Source of the DNA: Lithospermum erythrorhizon
Lineage: Eukaryota > Streptophyta > Magnoliopsida > Boraginales > Boraginaceae
Assembly (NCBI GenBank): GCA_019722365.1
Contig: JADFUC010001868.1
Coordinates: 62,001-126,000 of the forward strand
Length of the DNA: 64,000 nucleotides
Reading direction: 5' to 3'
Shown in pieces: positions 25,028 through 38,669 of this stretch. The translations under genes were made by a program, and so were the position numbers. The notes beneath the pieces are model-generated. The model was given only the letters and a program-made list of their open reading frames with translations. It was not told the origin of the DNA and did not search any database. The stretch's first letter is position 1; each line of letters starts with the position of its first letter.

Positions 25028-27090
25028 TTATAAGTTTAGTATAATTATTTCCATTATAAATTTATGGAAAAACTATACATAGAAATAAACTGGTCATTGA
25101 AATACCGGATTAGTTCATAAGTTTCGTATGTTCTTTAAATATGAATTTATATGAAGATTATATTAAGAATTTGGTCATTTAAATACATTAATGTATTGTA
25201 AAAGATTGTAACAAGCATGTCAAGTAGTATGACTTTCAAAAGCTGTTGATGTGAAGTAGTTAATTGTCGCATCGTCCTTAAAACACCTAAATTTGAAATC
25301 AATTTTTTTTATAATTATCATTCCATTCTCCTTCATATCCATGTGGGATCAGGTACTTACACCCTCCTTTACTTGTGTAAACGGAGACCCCATTTCAGGG
25401 GGAAACAGTGCCTTCAACTAATAGCAATGTTGTGAAAGTAAATACGGAGTATTTGTTTATTATATATACATACTAATCATCAACACATCTAGCTTGTTGC
25501 TTTTCCATCTAATCAAGAAGCTGATGCATTCTTGTACACTTGCCAAGTTTCAAATGTATCATTATTATCTGTCTAAGTTGTTCATCATCTATCTAAGTTG
25601 TTAATTCATCAGTGACGAAGGCAAAGAATGGCTATAATATAAAACAATATTACAAAACTGCTGGCTGGTACTAGGACTCTATAGTTTTGTTTAAGTGTCT
25701 TCCATAATTAAATATTGATTAAAATTAAAAACGAAGACATCATACAACATACCCATTAATGTGCTAGGAAGCAGACACGGGTCATATATATATATATATA
25801 CCGACAAAGTCAAAAGTCAATTGAATATTAAAGTTCATTTGAATGCTTCAGGAAGCTAAGTTTTCCAGATCAAAGCTTCATATATAGTTAGTTTTGAACA
25901 GAATAGTGAGAAAGTCAAAGTAATTTGTTACAAGTCATTACATATGTCAAATTGATAAAGACTTTAACGGTTTATATCTGGCGATGGAATCTTATTCCAA
26001 TTTCTTTCTCAATCAAAATTCAAAACGTATGGGACACTTCGAAAAATAAAAATTTGTTTGTAATTTTGGTGAAGACAAAAAGATTTCTTAAAGTCTTTGC
26101 TGGTCCAGATAGAGTTGCTCTGTCCAGTGAATGTCAATATTAATAAGCTATTTTCAAATTAAATTTTGACTCTTATTTACTGTTTTATAGTCAAAGATAG
26201 CTAATATTAAACCAAACTAACCATAGCCTATTTGATCCGTGCTACACTTTCTTTCTTCTTTTTTTTCTTACAAGTCTCAGTCTACTTCTCATTTAATAAT
26301 TATCTTGTTTATTCAAGTGATGGAGACGACCGATGAATGAAAGCAAACACGAAAGATTACTGTAAATAATACAGTACCTTGCTTTTACATGATTTGTAAA
26401 TAACATGCATGCATATATGAACATTGTACGTAATATAAGCTTTAACTCTATCAATGCAAATTTATTTGATAGTTTAGAAAGAAAATCTTGAATTAAAAAA
26501 ATTATTAATTGTACAATTCGAAGAGAGAGAGAGAGAAATATGTCAGCCACGATAGAAAAAAGAATGTTAGGAGCAATCACAATTTCAATCTGAGGATTTA
26601 GATTTGGTAAATGAAAACGATCGACATAATGAAAAGAGAGAATTTTCTTCAAATGATCAACTTAGAACAGGGCGGATGGAGTAATAAATATTTGATGTCC
26701 ACTCGCTGGACTTCAGTTTTTAATAAATGTTCAGTCCAATTTGGGAATAATTTACCATCCCATATGTACGAGTTCGACTTTGGATACTAAATAATTATTT
26801 AGTACCAGAAATATTAAAAGGGCAATTTAATGATTTACATAAAACACACAAACCCTAGTATATCATGCGTTTCACACACCCCCGATAGACCTCACCCCCC
26901 TGCATCCCACCTACCCATAGACCTCGCACCACCCTCTACCTCCGCCGCCTCTAGCCACCGCACTTTCTTAATCCCTCCGCCTCACGCCGCCGGATCATGG
27001 AGCAGTTAACTCACAGAAATTAAAGCAGTTCACTCATCCTTAATTATTAGTCCTTGTCTGAGGTAGAACAAGCAGTTGCATGTTGTTTGA
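25028..27090. other. Intergenic with two microsatellites
   Basis: Contains the PHT1 3' region, then AT-rich spacer. An (AT)n run lies at 25784-25800 and a (GA)7-type run at 26522-26536. The C-rich stretch at about 26870-26990 (CCCCCGATAGACC, CACCACCCTC) looks like the 5' leader of the gene remnant that follows. Confidence 0.5.
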
Positions 27091-28460
27091 ATGGCTTCTA
27101 ATGAAGAGAAAATGACTCGTCGTTCTCCTCTCGATTTCCCTATAGTAAGTTATTTATTTGCCTCAAGATAGCATTTTTAATTATGTTTAAGCAAATAATT
27201 TATTTTTTACAATTTTGATTGTTTTTGTTAATTCGATTTTTTATTCGTTTATGTGTATGTAGTGGTAAATTGATGTAAATGAAGCTAATTCTAATTGATT
27301 CGTATTGTTAAGCTGCAAATTTATGCGTTTCATATTATATTGTTTATGTTTATTTTGAAACATATAATTTTTGCATTACCTCATTCAATTTTCATTCTTG
27401 AAAAGCATATTCTTCATTAATTCCCACCTCAAGTTCCTTTTTAGGTATTTCAAAACTCTGAAAGCTCAAAACTGTTGTCAAATGGCAATATAGCATCCGA
27501 AAAATCAAAGGTATCTTTTTATTACTGTCTACTCAATTCTGATATGTTCAATATTTAGGTAACTATGGAAAATAACTTTGTTTCATTAAAAGTTTACTAT
27601 TTCTTGCATTAACTTATCATCCCTTTATTATGTAGCATTTAGCATTAGTACAATAAGGAAAATGGTCTCTGCTGCAATTGTCATATAGGAATGTGAATGT
27701 GTGATGTTGGTGTTCATTGATAATGTCCTATTGAAACTGCAAAAATACCATGTATGTTCTTAGCGTTTTCCCTTCACATGAATCCATTATAATGCAGATT
27801 ATAGTTACTACTAGTTATTACTACTTGATTTGCAATGTGATTATGAAAGAAGTGTAAGAAAGACTAAAGAGTGATTTTTGTTTTCATGTGGTATCTGTGT
27901 AAGTGTATTAGTAATGAATATGGATGTGAGTGAATAAACTGATTCAATGGTAACAACATCAAAATCTCTAACTCATTCTGAGTTGGTTGGCTTGAACATA
28001 AAAAACAAGATTATGACTGGATTTCCTCTACATTCAATTCTTCAAGGCGAAAAAATGGACGATATTCTGCCAGGCATGCAAATATCAGATTGCTACAGAG
28101 CTTCATATATGAATTCAGTTCAGGATATGCAATTTGAAAGAGATGTAAGCCGAGATTTCACTATTGGTGCTTCTCTGGTCACCTTAGCATCCAATTATGA
28201 TCCTTATGAGATTGAACCGAAGCTTGGAACCTCTGACACAGTTATATCCTATCCCTCGAGAGTTGCAGAAGATACTGGTGAAAATGACTATAGTGCACTC
28301 ACTCAATCAATAGGAAATACCGGAAACACCTTGAGCGTTGGCTATGGCCTATGAGGGTGCCTATTGATTTGAGCACCAGATGGGATTTCAATGAAATTAA
28401 CCATATGTGGCATATGCAGAAATCATGGCTAGAAAATCAAAAAGCAGGTTGTTAGTAAAA
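27091..28460 (+). pseudogene. Unrecognised multi-exon gene remnant
   Basis: A C-rich leader precedes an ATG at 27091 reading MASNEEKMTRRSPLDFPI, which runs into a canonical donor (GTAAGTTA at 27145). A second exon-like piece at about 27445-27510 (FQNSESSKLLSNGNIASEKS) sits between TTTTTAG and GTATCTTT. A third coding-like block at 27947-28354 (135 codons; ELVGLNIKNKIMTGFPLHS ... EDTGENDYSALTQSIGN) ends in TGA, after which the next frame reads RVPIDLSTRWDFNEINHMW and then stops at about 28460, as if one frameshift broke one reading frame. I do not recognise the protein; it is polar, with no obvious domain or membrane segment. It could be a live gene with splicing I mispredict, but the shift and the repeat-rich downstream sequence favour a decaying or transposon-captured copy. 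Confidence 0.45.
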
Positions 28461-28914
28461 AAGAAAGAAAGGCCAGATCTGCGCGCGGTGTAAACGATTC
28501 AACTTTTGCTGATGAGGATAGAATAGTGGGCGGCATAAAAGGTGGGACTTAGAAAATAATTGCTGAAACTTACAGGCTTTAGATCAGTATTAAAAAAAAA
28601 AAAGCCAATGAGTTTTGTAAAGAAAAGGAGGACAAGTTGAAGAACCCTCCCCCGATTGAACAAGATGCTAAATTCATGAAAAAAATAAAGCAAAGGAAAA
28701 CAAGTAGTTCAATAGAAAATGAATGAATACATTAGGCTATTGTTACTTTGTCAATTAAGTTTTATTAAAAAATACTTTTAGGTCGTTTGAAATTGATACT
28801 TTGAACATCTATTTGAGTTGTAATTGATTATGGATAACAATACTTTTTTTTATGTTGATTTTTAGCTATTTTTACATGGTACATTTATTGGTAATAACTA
28901 TTCTTCTAATACAT
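28461..28914. other. Possible continuation of the gene remnant
   Basis: A short frame at about 28459-28550 (KARSARGVNDSTFADEDRIV) looks coding but ends in TAG, and nothing further downstream is convincing. The rest is A-rich. Confidence 0.3.
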
Positions 28915-30720
28915 AAACCATGGTTATAGTAAATTGGCAGAAAAATCATTATAAATCATTAATTGTCTATATTATGTGGCATAAAGCTTGCATCAGCGGT
29001 TTATTATGGCAAAAGATTAATCTGAAGAATCTGATACCGTGTCTTCACGTTAACTGAACAACATGAAAAAAAAAACTAACATTTAAAAATTAAAAAAAAA
29101 TTTGCTTTGCTATGTAATGGAATAAACGATAGTTATGGTACATTATGACAAATATGTATAAACCACACTAAAGCAACATTGTGGTGAATATGTACAAATA
29201 GCTAAAAGCTACATTGTGATAAATATGTACAAACAAAATCGAATATTGCAAATGAGCAAATGCACTAAAAACCCCATTAAACCAATGCACTCACCAAATT
29301 AATCAACACAACAAAGAATCGATCTTTACATAATTAAAAAAAAATCTACCTTTTAGAAATTTTCGAAATTCATAAACGAAATATCACCAAGGAACAAAAA
29401 ATACAAATGATAAAGATATTAATTGCTTTATAGGAATTAAGGAGCAACTTCTGATCAATGCATAAAATCTTTGTTGTTGGGAAGAAGCTTTTCTTGATTT
29501 TTCTTGAAAATGGGTTTATGGAAAAGAAGCTTTGGGAGACAAGATCTCAATTTTTCAAGCTTGAGGGCGATGATGGACTCGTTTTCAACAGTAAATGTCA
29601 AATCAACTCGATTTCTTTTTGATCAACGACTCGGATCGAACTAAAGTTGAAGTATTATAAAAAAAGCCACCGGTTTTGGACCCGGGCGCATTTGGCTCTT
29701 GATGAGCCGGGTAACCTGAAAAGGCACAACAAATGAAGCACAAGGTCCAATCTTTTCCTGCACAAATTCAACTACGAAGGCTCATGTTAGAGGCATGCAC
29801 AAGGGGCTTTGTATATTGTTGTTAATATGTTATAATATGGCAAACGATAATTAAAAATAAATTGATCACATATGACCCGCAAAGATATGTATTATGAGAA
29901 CAATATTGAACAATATATTTTTTATGAATAATAGCGAGAAAAGCATATCATATTTTATGTCCAACAAAATATTTAAAAGTTACAAAATATGTTAATAAAC
30001 CGTCTTTATGCTATAGCATTGAAAAATTCTTATAAACCATATGGCAGCTGCCATATTATGGCATAAAAACATCGTCAAGTAATGCGTATATGCTAAAATA
30101 AAATCCAAAATATATATTTTTGTTCAAGGGCTGAAATCTTATTGTGAACTGCCATATCGAAGACAATTTTTTGCTTTATTCCTCTGAATGAAACGTGGCC
30201 ATGAGGTGTTGAACACTAGAAAGAACAAATGCATTGTTTTGTAATATAATAAACCATACTTAGGCTACAATGTGGCATATGGTTATGGGTGTTACATTAT
30301 GGCATAAAAATCTAAATCAAGTTACATAAATATCTGTATGCTATATATTATGACAAAAAAAAACCTGATTGAAGTAATAATTTTGTGTATTATATTCTTC
30401 CAGACAAACACACATGAAAAAACACTAACATTTGCAAAGCAGAAAAAATATATGTATTGTAATAAACCATAGTTATATTATAATGTGGCATATGATTATA
30501 AATCATATGTATGTTATATTTTGACATAAAGCCTGGATCAAGTTACAAAAAATCTATCTATGCTATATTATTGCAAAAGCCTTATTCAAGTTACAATTTT
30601 CAGTGACAAAATTCTTTTCGGACCAACAACATTTTTTTATCGAGAAAGAAAAAAAATACATTATTATTTAATTTAAAAAATATAGTTATGCTACAAATGT
30701 GATTTAAACAAACCATACGA
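28915..30720. repeat. Degenerate tandem/dispersed repeat, unit about 230 bp
   Basis: Units share, in order, AATAAACCATAGTTAT, then an ATTATGTGGCATAAA-like box, then AACATGAAAAAA-ACTAACATTT. Copies can be followed from about 28915, 29116, 30237, 30461 and 30690. A different segment at about 29330-29980, with a less AT-rich core near 29680-29760, interrupts the series. The short box around TGTGGCATA recurs about ten times between 28970 and 32175. This density of short boxes resembles subterminal repeats of DNA transposons, but I could not define element ends. Confidence 0.55.
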
Positions 30721-31164
30721 GTGAAATATTCTTTAATTTCATTAAAATACTAAACTGTAAAAACAAACAAATAAATCACAATATCATTTACTTGTGGCAA
30801 GAACATAATATCATATAATTGACAAAACTCTGATATCATAAAGAGATTGTGTGAGAACATAACAAGAAACTACTGATATCATATAAATGTAGAAAAATAT
30901 AATAATAAATCAATAAATTCAATTACTTAAATCCGAGAATGCCTAGAAAATTATATCTGAGACCGAAAAAATCACAGGAAATCACTAATATATATGAAAA
31001 ATATAGTGAAGTAGCTATGTATTTCGTAACAACTAACAACAAATAATACATCATATAGGTGTGGTAAAAAATCACAATATCATATAGTTGTAACAAATGC
31101 ATAATAAAAAAACTACAATATCATAAAGATGTGGCAAACACAATAGCAATCAAGTTAACACACT

Positions 31165-31660
31165 TAAAAACCATATCGGACGATATTGTGGCATGATGAC
31201 AAGCAGTTTAGAAGAGTGAATCGAGAGTTAACCTGATTGAAAACAAAAATATGATATGTAATAGAGCAATATAAAACAAGTCGAGGAAAAAAAATGCATA
31301 AAAACAATCTGAGATTTGAGGAGAATCGCCATATATCGATCTATAAACCATATTATCTATTATAATGGCATACAAGTAAAAACCATATCCACAGAAACGA
31401 TGTTAACTGCGCCAATGACAAACAAATTCGAGAGAAGAGTGAATCGAAGTGCTAATTTGAAAACAAAATATGATATGTAATAGAACATACAAAATAAAGT
31501 CGAGAGAAAAAGAAAAAAATGCATAAAAACACAATACACATTTGAAAATCATAGCCGATGCATAAACCGTATCCTCTCGATATATTGACATACAAGTAAA
31601 AATCCCTTAATAGGAAACATGGCATAATGACAAAACAACTCATAAATATTAAACTTGCTT
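31165..31660. repeat. Tandem repeat, about 210-220 bp unit, 2.3 copies
   Basis: AACCATATC starts copies at about 31169 and 31381. Both continue through GAAGAGTGAATCGA (31211 and 31434), ATATGATATGTAATAGA and AAAATGCATAAAAAC. A third start follows at about 31596 (AAAATCCCTTAATAGG, then ATGGCATAATGACAAA). Confidence 0.7.
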
Positions 31661-32733
31661 ACAAATTCAAGTTACGAGCAATCGAGCTCATATATTTGCG
31701 GTACATGTGAGTCGGGTTGCGACTTTTCTAAGTCTGCAGTAAGTAAATACCTCTTCATGAGAACTAAATGAAATGCGTCTATTTTTTTGTAATATTTTTG
31801 GTTAAGTGTTAGTGTAAGGAAGTTTTATTTTAAAAGAATAAATTTGTGAAGTAAAAACGAGGATTCGTAAATGCAGCGACTACCGAAAAAGAACAAATTA
31901 ACCATGAAACACGTAAAGTCATTAATGAAACTCGATAAGATTAAATAACTATGTGCCACCCCAAATTCATTTATAAATCCAAGCGTTAAGCTTTCGAAAC
32001 AACGATGCGATTACATAACTAAGTATGTAATTAAATGATGAAACATACATAAAAATTGACATTAAAGCAACATTCTAAAATTAATGTCTATCGGATGTAA
32101 AAAACCACGTATAAGCATATTTATGACATATAACTAAAAACTAATACGGACATATATTGTGGCATAATGAGAAACTAAATTCAATCTATATAGCTACTAC
32201 GTGAAAATGGCTAACAGTAGAAACATAAATTCGAGTAAAAAGTACAACTACAACATCAAGAAACATCCCACCTTGAAGAACCACGCTTGACAACCCAATG
32301 ATGAAACTTGTATCAAACAAACAAAATGGGTAATATCTAGTTATAATAATATAACGCGATCTTTATGCATTGCAAATTGTTCTAATTATTTTTATAATAA
32401 AATTATAATGAGAAATTTTTTTTAAAAAAAAACTACAAAAAGAAATAAGATGAAAAAGTTGCCATGAAAAATAAGATAAGAGGGCTGTGAAGCAAGCTTT
32501 TTATTTTCTATTGGTAATAATACGGAAATGTGCTGCAATAGATAATATTTATAGTAGTAGTTTATGGAGAATTATCTTTTGATGGCCGGTTCTTAGTAAG
32601 ATAAATTCTGTGAAAATTAAAATAAAATTGGCAGAGGTAAAATAAAATCGTTAATTTGAGCATTTTCATGGCAAGTCGCTTACACACGTATATATAGTAT
32701 AGATAACAATGCTTCAAGCCCGATAGATATAAA
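31661..32733. other. AT-rich spacer left of the CACTA element
   Basis: No gene seen. One more TGTGGCATAATG box lies near 32160, so the repeat family extends into this spacer. Confidence 0.4.
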
Positions 32734-35225
32734 CACTTCTGAGAAAAATGACTTTTTTGTTCTGATTTTTTTGTTACATTCGGCTATGTAACAGGTAGGC
32801 AGCTTTTTTGTGAGGTAGCAAAGTTGGCCACAGTGTTGAAATTTGTGAATTGTAACAAAAAGAAAAATTACTTTTTATGGCTAAAGTATTTATTGCCTTT
32901 TGTCTTTGTAACGAATAATAGTTATTTATTCTACAGTTATTATAGAATAGTAACAAAAGATGTTCTTAATTATTTAAGCCTATTGGATAGTAACAAATAC
33001 TCACAATTATAATATCTTTGCAATTATTTTAATTGTGATTCTCCTTTAGTGTTAAGTGCGTCATAATTATTTTCTGGCTACTCATTCTAACAAATATAAC
33101 GTTGATATTGTTGGATTTGTCATTAAAAAATATTTTAAAATAGAAATCACGTACTGAATTAAAATGAATTGTATTGAAATGAGGAATAAACGTTAAAAGA
33201 AACATGAAATAAAATTTGAAGGCGGAAGTTCAAATTTTGAATTGTAAAATAATATTTTAGTCTTTTTTATTCTTTTGCTAAATTAAATATTTTATTAGTC
33301 ATGTTATAATAGAATAATAAGGGTGAGCTATTAAATTTATTTACTGATATTATAATTTAATATACATAATATCCGTATTAAGTAGTATACATTCATATTT
33401 ACTGAAAGCCTGCTGTTCACAAAAGACCAGGAAATGAACAAGAAAGCACTCTCACTCACTTGGTGGTGCGTCACGGAGAGGGCGTGCCTCAAATTTTAAA
33501 TATAAAGGTGAAACAATTTCGAATTTGATTTTGTTTAAGTTTAATTGTTACCTCAATTTCAATTTTATTTCAAATTTCCCGAATTTTTAATTTTTTATAT
33601 TTTTCAATTCATGATTGTTCTGATTTAGAAATTGTCTAATTTTTCAATTTTTATTTTTTGTTTAATTTCAATTTCGAATTTGTCTATTTTTAATACTCTT
33701 TTCTGTTGTTCCTGTAAAATGAGTGGTTGGTGTTTAAGCAATTCTATTGTCTTTGATGAAGGTGTCCAGTAGTAATGATTCTTTTTTTTTTTTTTGCAAT
33801 TCTATTGTCTTTGAACTTCGAATTTTAAAGAAGTAAACTAGCCAAGTGCGATACAGAAAGTGCTTGTAATTTGATATGGTAGAGAAGTACTAATTTGAAT
33901 ATGGATTTGATGATAATTAAATTTCAAGCCAAATAAAGTTTTTGATTTATTGTAGTTCTTTTAGTTTAACTTGTACTCATGTGGAAAGTCGATTCTTTTT
34001 TTTTATAAAATATTTGTTTGATCAAAATTATGCTTCAAGACTGATAGTAAGCACCGATTTTGATTCTTTGAGGAGTTTAATTTTGTGTCCATATGGATTT
34101 TTTTATTTATTTTTTATTTTCATGTGAATGTTTGTTTGATCAAGAAATTAGCTTCAAGTCTGATAAACTGTACCATCTTATTGATTTGAATACTTGGAGT
34201 TGAAAGTGGCCTCATGTGGAAAGTTGGAATCTTGGCATTTTATGAATATGGATTTGATCAAAATCAAGTTTTTTTGTGCAATGAAAAGGCATCCTTTGAG
34301 ATTGGTGACACATCAAGATTGAAGCTTAGCAGGGCAAGAAGTTCAGAGTGAAGCAATTTTGGGAGAAGTTGCTGGCTGCTTGAGTCTTGTCAAAGATTCA
34401 ACTGTCAAGAATCAAAAGATATTTTCTTACTTTAGTACTGCATTTACACAAAAGATTCAATATTTGAAAGTTTATAGTTTCTTCAAATGGCAAATGACAT
34501 CCAAAGATCATGTTTGTTAAAAATTAATTTGTTTTAAACTTGGGCCAGTTTTAAGATCGTAGATAAAGTCTTGTAGAAACTTGATTTTTCTTTAGGGGTG
34601 CTAAACCACTGTTGCCACTAATATATACTACATTTCTTTTTTTATTTTCCTTCTTTTATTTGGTTTAATCTGGTTTATCTTCATTCTTCAATTTATACTC
34701 TTTTATTGTTATCCGCTTCCTATTGCAGGGAAAAAGGTTGAGATTCTAAAAAGGAAGTCACTTCATGATGCATCAACACCACAATATAGAGTTATTTGAT
34801 ATTTATTTAATGGTATTTTATTAATTAAATATTTTTTAGTTAGATTTATGTAATTGTAGAATATTCATGTATATGAATAATAAATTATTTAAATTATAAA
34901 TTAAACTGGTTTATTTGATATTTATTTAATTATATTTTGTATTAATTAAATATTTATTAATATGTAATGGTAAAAATCATAATAGATTTCAATATTTAAA
35001 TATAAAATATCTTTTATTTACGCCTATCAGAGCATAACAAATGTAGTTTTTTATTCTAGAATGACGTGTAACAAAGACTTGTTTTTGTTACTGACTTAAA
35101 AAGCGTAACAAAAGTCATTTGTTACAGAAAATAGGGTATAGCAATTCTTTTGCCACACCACTTGTGCTCGCGTATAGCATTGTTTGTTACCATTTTCTTA
35201 TTGTAGCAAGCCGCTTTTTGTAGTG
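32734..35225. mobile_element. Non-autonomous CACTA (En/Spm-like) transposon
   Basis: The right end, read on the minus strand from 35225, is CACTACAAAAAGCGGC, a canonical CACTA terminus. The left end at 32734 reads CACTTCTGAGAAAAATGAC, a slightly decayed form of CACTACAAGAAAAATGAC. The 3-bp sequence AAA flanks both sides (32731-32733 and 35226-35228), as expected for CACTA target duplications. Both subterminal zones are rich in the box GTAACAAA in both orientations (about 32770-33000 and 35030-35200). No transposase is seen in its 2.5 kb, so it would depend on one made elsewhere. An acceptor-like TATTGCAG followed by a 23-codon open stretch at 34729 suggests captured gene sequence. Confidence 0.75.
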
Positions 35226-35228
35226 AAA

Positions 35229-38200
35229 AAACATGATTCAACTAAAATTATCCAAAAAAAAAGGAGAAAATCAAATGAATTGAATAAAAAAAACCTGTAT
35301 CGGCGGTGTTTTCCGCGACATTATCCATCATTGCGATATTTGATGATTAATTGACAACGTTGCTAAATAAATTAAAACTAAAAACACGTAGCTATTGCAC
35401 ATATTAAGTCGAATAAATCAAAACATTCACCTTGGTACATCGGCGATTAACTGGAAACAGTAATTACATAAAAATTTAAAACATGAAACACGAGAAATTC
35501 AACAATGAAACTACGAGAAATTCAACAAACACAACCCACTTGGCGTTTTCTTGAATTAAATACACTTAATTTTTTGTTTCCCATGCTAAAATGAGATTTT
35601 CGTCAAGCGAGGTCATACCATATTGATTTGCAATAGAAGTCATATTTAAACAAATATAATTTAACTTAAATAATATAGCCTTGAAAAAAACACAAAATAA
35701 TAATGTAAATTTAAGCAATTTAACAACAAAAACAACGAGGCCAAACTCAACAAAACAACAAATATACTAACTAGCGACTGGAACGAGAACAGATCCAATT
35801 TCAAAAGAAAAAAAAAGCTGGAAGCAAAGGGATTAAGCCTCTTTGTAGATTTGAGGAAACTTCTGAGAAAAAGTTTCGGCACATAAAATCCGCTCGGGGA
35901 ATTTTTGAAACTCGAAAACTAAAAAGTCAACATAAAGGTCAACACAAAAGTCAAGCGGCGAGAAAGCAACGTAGCGGCGAAGCTTAATTTGTAAGCGGTA
36001 GCGATCGCGTCATGACATTCACTTGGCGTGGCGCGTTATTCCGTCGGCCAACTCCTCGATCCAAAAAGCTCAGGGAACTTAGCGGCTCGGCCGAATTAGA
36101 GCAAATCCGGCTTAGCGAATCAAACTGAAGTCTCCGTCTTGTAGCTACGGCGAACCACCTCGGAAGTATATGAAAAATGCGAGGACTCAGATGCCTTTCG
36201 ACACGTGCCCGACTCGGCAATGAGTGGGGCTGGTAAGTCGCTACGAGGAAATCGCTCCTGAGTTGGCCTTGATAAAAACTTCAGGCGACTATTCATTGTC
36301 AGATATAATCTACTTTGATTCTTGATGCAACTTATATATATAAAAAAGAAAACATTATTCAACTAAAATTTTAAAATGTCCGAAAAAATAAAATAAATTG
36401 ATTAAAAAACACAGCATGGGCTAAATTCAAAACATCCTCACCGTTAATGAGACAAATAATACTGATAGAGATTGGAGTGAGTTTGATGAAAGCGATTGGT
36501 GGTCGGCGCAAAAAATTAAGAGAATTTTTTAAATTTGAAATGATAATGATGTGAATGAGACTATGAGGAAGCTTATATAATATTCTTTCAGAGTTTAAAA
36601 TAGGAGAAGGAAAGCAGAATTACACAAATACCTTTCAATTTGAACCATTAGATACTTTATTTGGCCGTGGTAGAGAATCCAAGGGATGGGGTCTGAGAAT
36701 TTGAAATGGATGATATTAAATAAGTCCTTAGTAACATTATTTTATAACTTATGAATTATCGGAATCAAATCGCATATGAATCCCACATATTATAACTCAT
36801 ATTGGAAGTAAGAGGTTAAAAACATGCATTCTATATATATTGAACATTTATATAAGGCCTTTGAACTAGTCTTATTGGATCGAATCTTACGTGATTTGAA
36901 CTCGGTTGAATAATTAAACAAAATCGAGTCGGATCTTATTGATATGAGTCTCATTGAACCTTGTATAGAATTTATCGAGTCGAGTCAAAACCCTTTTTAA
37001 GGTTTCACTGATGAGTGAACATTTTTTGGTTAACAAAATTCGATTTTCATGTGTTAATACATATTAGTACTAATTAAGTACTTATGTGTCACATATATTG
37101 TGTGTCGTTAATTAAAATATATTATTAATAGACATTATTAATTAGAAATGGTATAATAATATTTACATAAATTGGAGTCTATGTATGTTTGAGGCCAATC
37201 AAACTTAAATTTAAGGTTTGAGATTAGGTTTAGACTTGCAGGCTGAGTGCTTTAGAATCGAATTATTGAAATCAGCCCTTAACTATAGCCTCATTGAATA
37301 AATTCAGGTACTGTAAAAAAGTCGTACAATTCAGAATTGAAATGATTTTAAGATCTGTGGCGTAGTTCTTTGTGAGCGAAGATGTGAAAAGGACATTAAC
37401 AATGTAATATAATAGGAAAATATTTGTGGTAAAAACCTTAATTCACTAACAAGGAATATACTGTTTTTTGGGTACCATGAAGTCCCTTATTAAAGGCTCC
37501 CATCGTCGTTAAATGCGGATCCAAACGATCAAGCTTTCTCCTCCTTGTACTAAACACACAAAATCTCTCCGTTTAATTATCACTATTTCATCTTTCTTTG
37601 ACTCGTAGTATGCTGGTTGATGAATCTTTTCCAAGTGTCGTTAATAAATCTCAGTTACAAATTACAATCAGGTGAATTCTATTTGTTTATTTTAATATCG
37701 TAGGGTTTTGTTATTTCAAATGCATGCGGTGTTATTATCATTTGGTTATTTCAATCTCCATCTGTTGTGTTTCCGTGATTGAAATTAAACCCACGGAGTC
37801 ATATAGACTTCCTCAATTCAATTGATATATATAAGGCGTTTTCGTTTTTACGTGTCAAACTTTTGATAATCGATTATTTTTATTAACTTAGTTTTAAAAA
37901 GCCATAAATTTGATATCAATAAATTTGTCTTTAAATATATTTTCACATAAAAATAGAATTTTACAATTTGTCATCATATAATTAATTGAATTTAAATGAT
38001 GTTTAAAGTTGGGCAGCGGAGGAAAAAGCGAAAAGTATTACTATTTTGAATTGGAGAGGAGGAGGAAGTACATACGTTGATACATTTCAGCGATGGCGCC
38101 GCTTAGCAGTTGGTCATCATGCGATAATGGAGGTAGCAGAGATAATGTTTGATACAATTTGCAGTAAATGCCAAATACAATAAAATTGGAGGAAATATAC

Positions 38201-38669
38201 ATGCATGCATGAACACTAGTACGGAGTATTAATTAGTTTATCTCAACTACTTACTTCAATTATTTTAATTTATTATTAAGATGTTTTCATTATTTCTAGG
38301 AATTTCAGGTTCCTACATGTTATTGTGTTTTATATGTTTCTACATCATATATTATTATGTATTTAAATCAAAACCAATCATGTGTATTTAGAGGATGATG
38401 AGCTCTTATTTCGAACTTGTAGCCATAAAATACAAGAAAATTTCCTTATATATAATAGTGTAATATAGGTTTCTACTTGTTCAATTAATTAAGCGAGAGG
38501 AGACTATCCATAATTTGTCAAAGGAGTGTTGACTAAAATGAATGTGATCACTATTTGTGAAAGTTGTTTTACTTTCATGTGATAATGTTATTTTCTACAG
38601 TATCTTCAAAGCATGGTTAGTCTGCTAAAGTTTGGGGTAACCTATCCTTGATGTTGCAACTTTAACCTA
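35229..38669. other. Intergenic between CACTA and the PHT1 pseudogene
   Basis: Two related segments begin at about 35228 and 36350 (ACATGATTCAACTAAAATT versus ACATTATTCAACTAAAATT). The part at about 35930-36260 is much less AT-rich and has minus-strand open frames without recognisable domains. Around 37560-37672 there is leader-like sequence, an ATG (MLVDESFPSVVNKSQLQ) and a donor-like GTGAATTC; this could be a first exon, but no second exon was found. Confidence 0.4.

Noticed and set aside
35984..36362. Minus-strand open frames in the less AT-rich patch
   Set aside because: They are arginine/serine-rich low-information frames without a domain, as expected from local base composition.
37560..37672. 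Short ATG exon with a donor-like GTGAATTC
   Set aside because: No second exon or family could be found; kept only as a note in the intergenic description.
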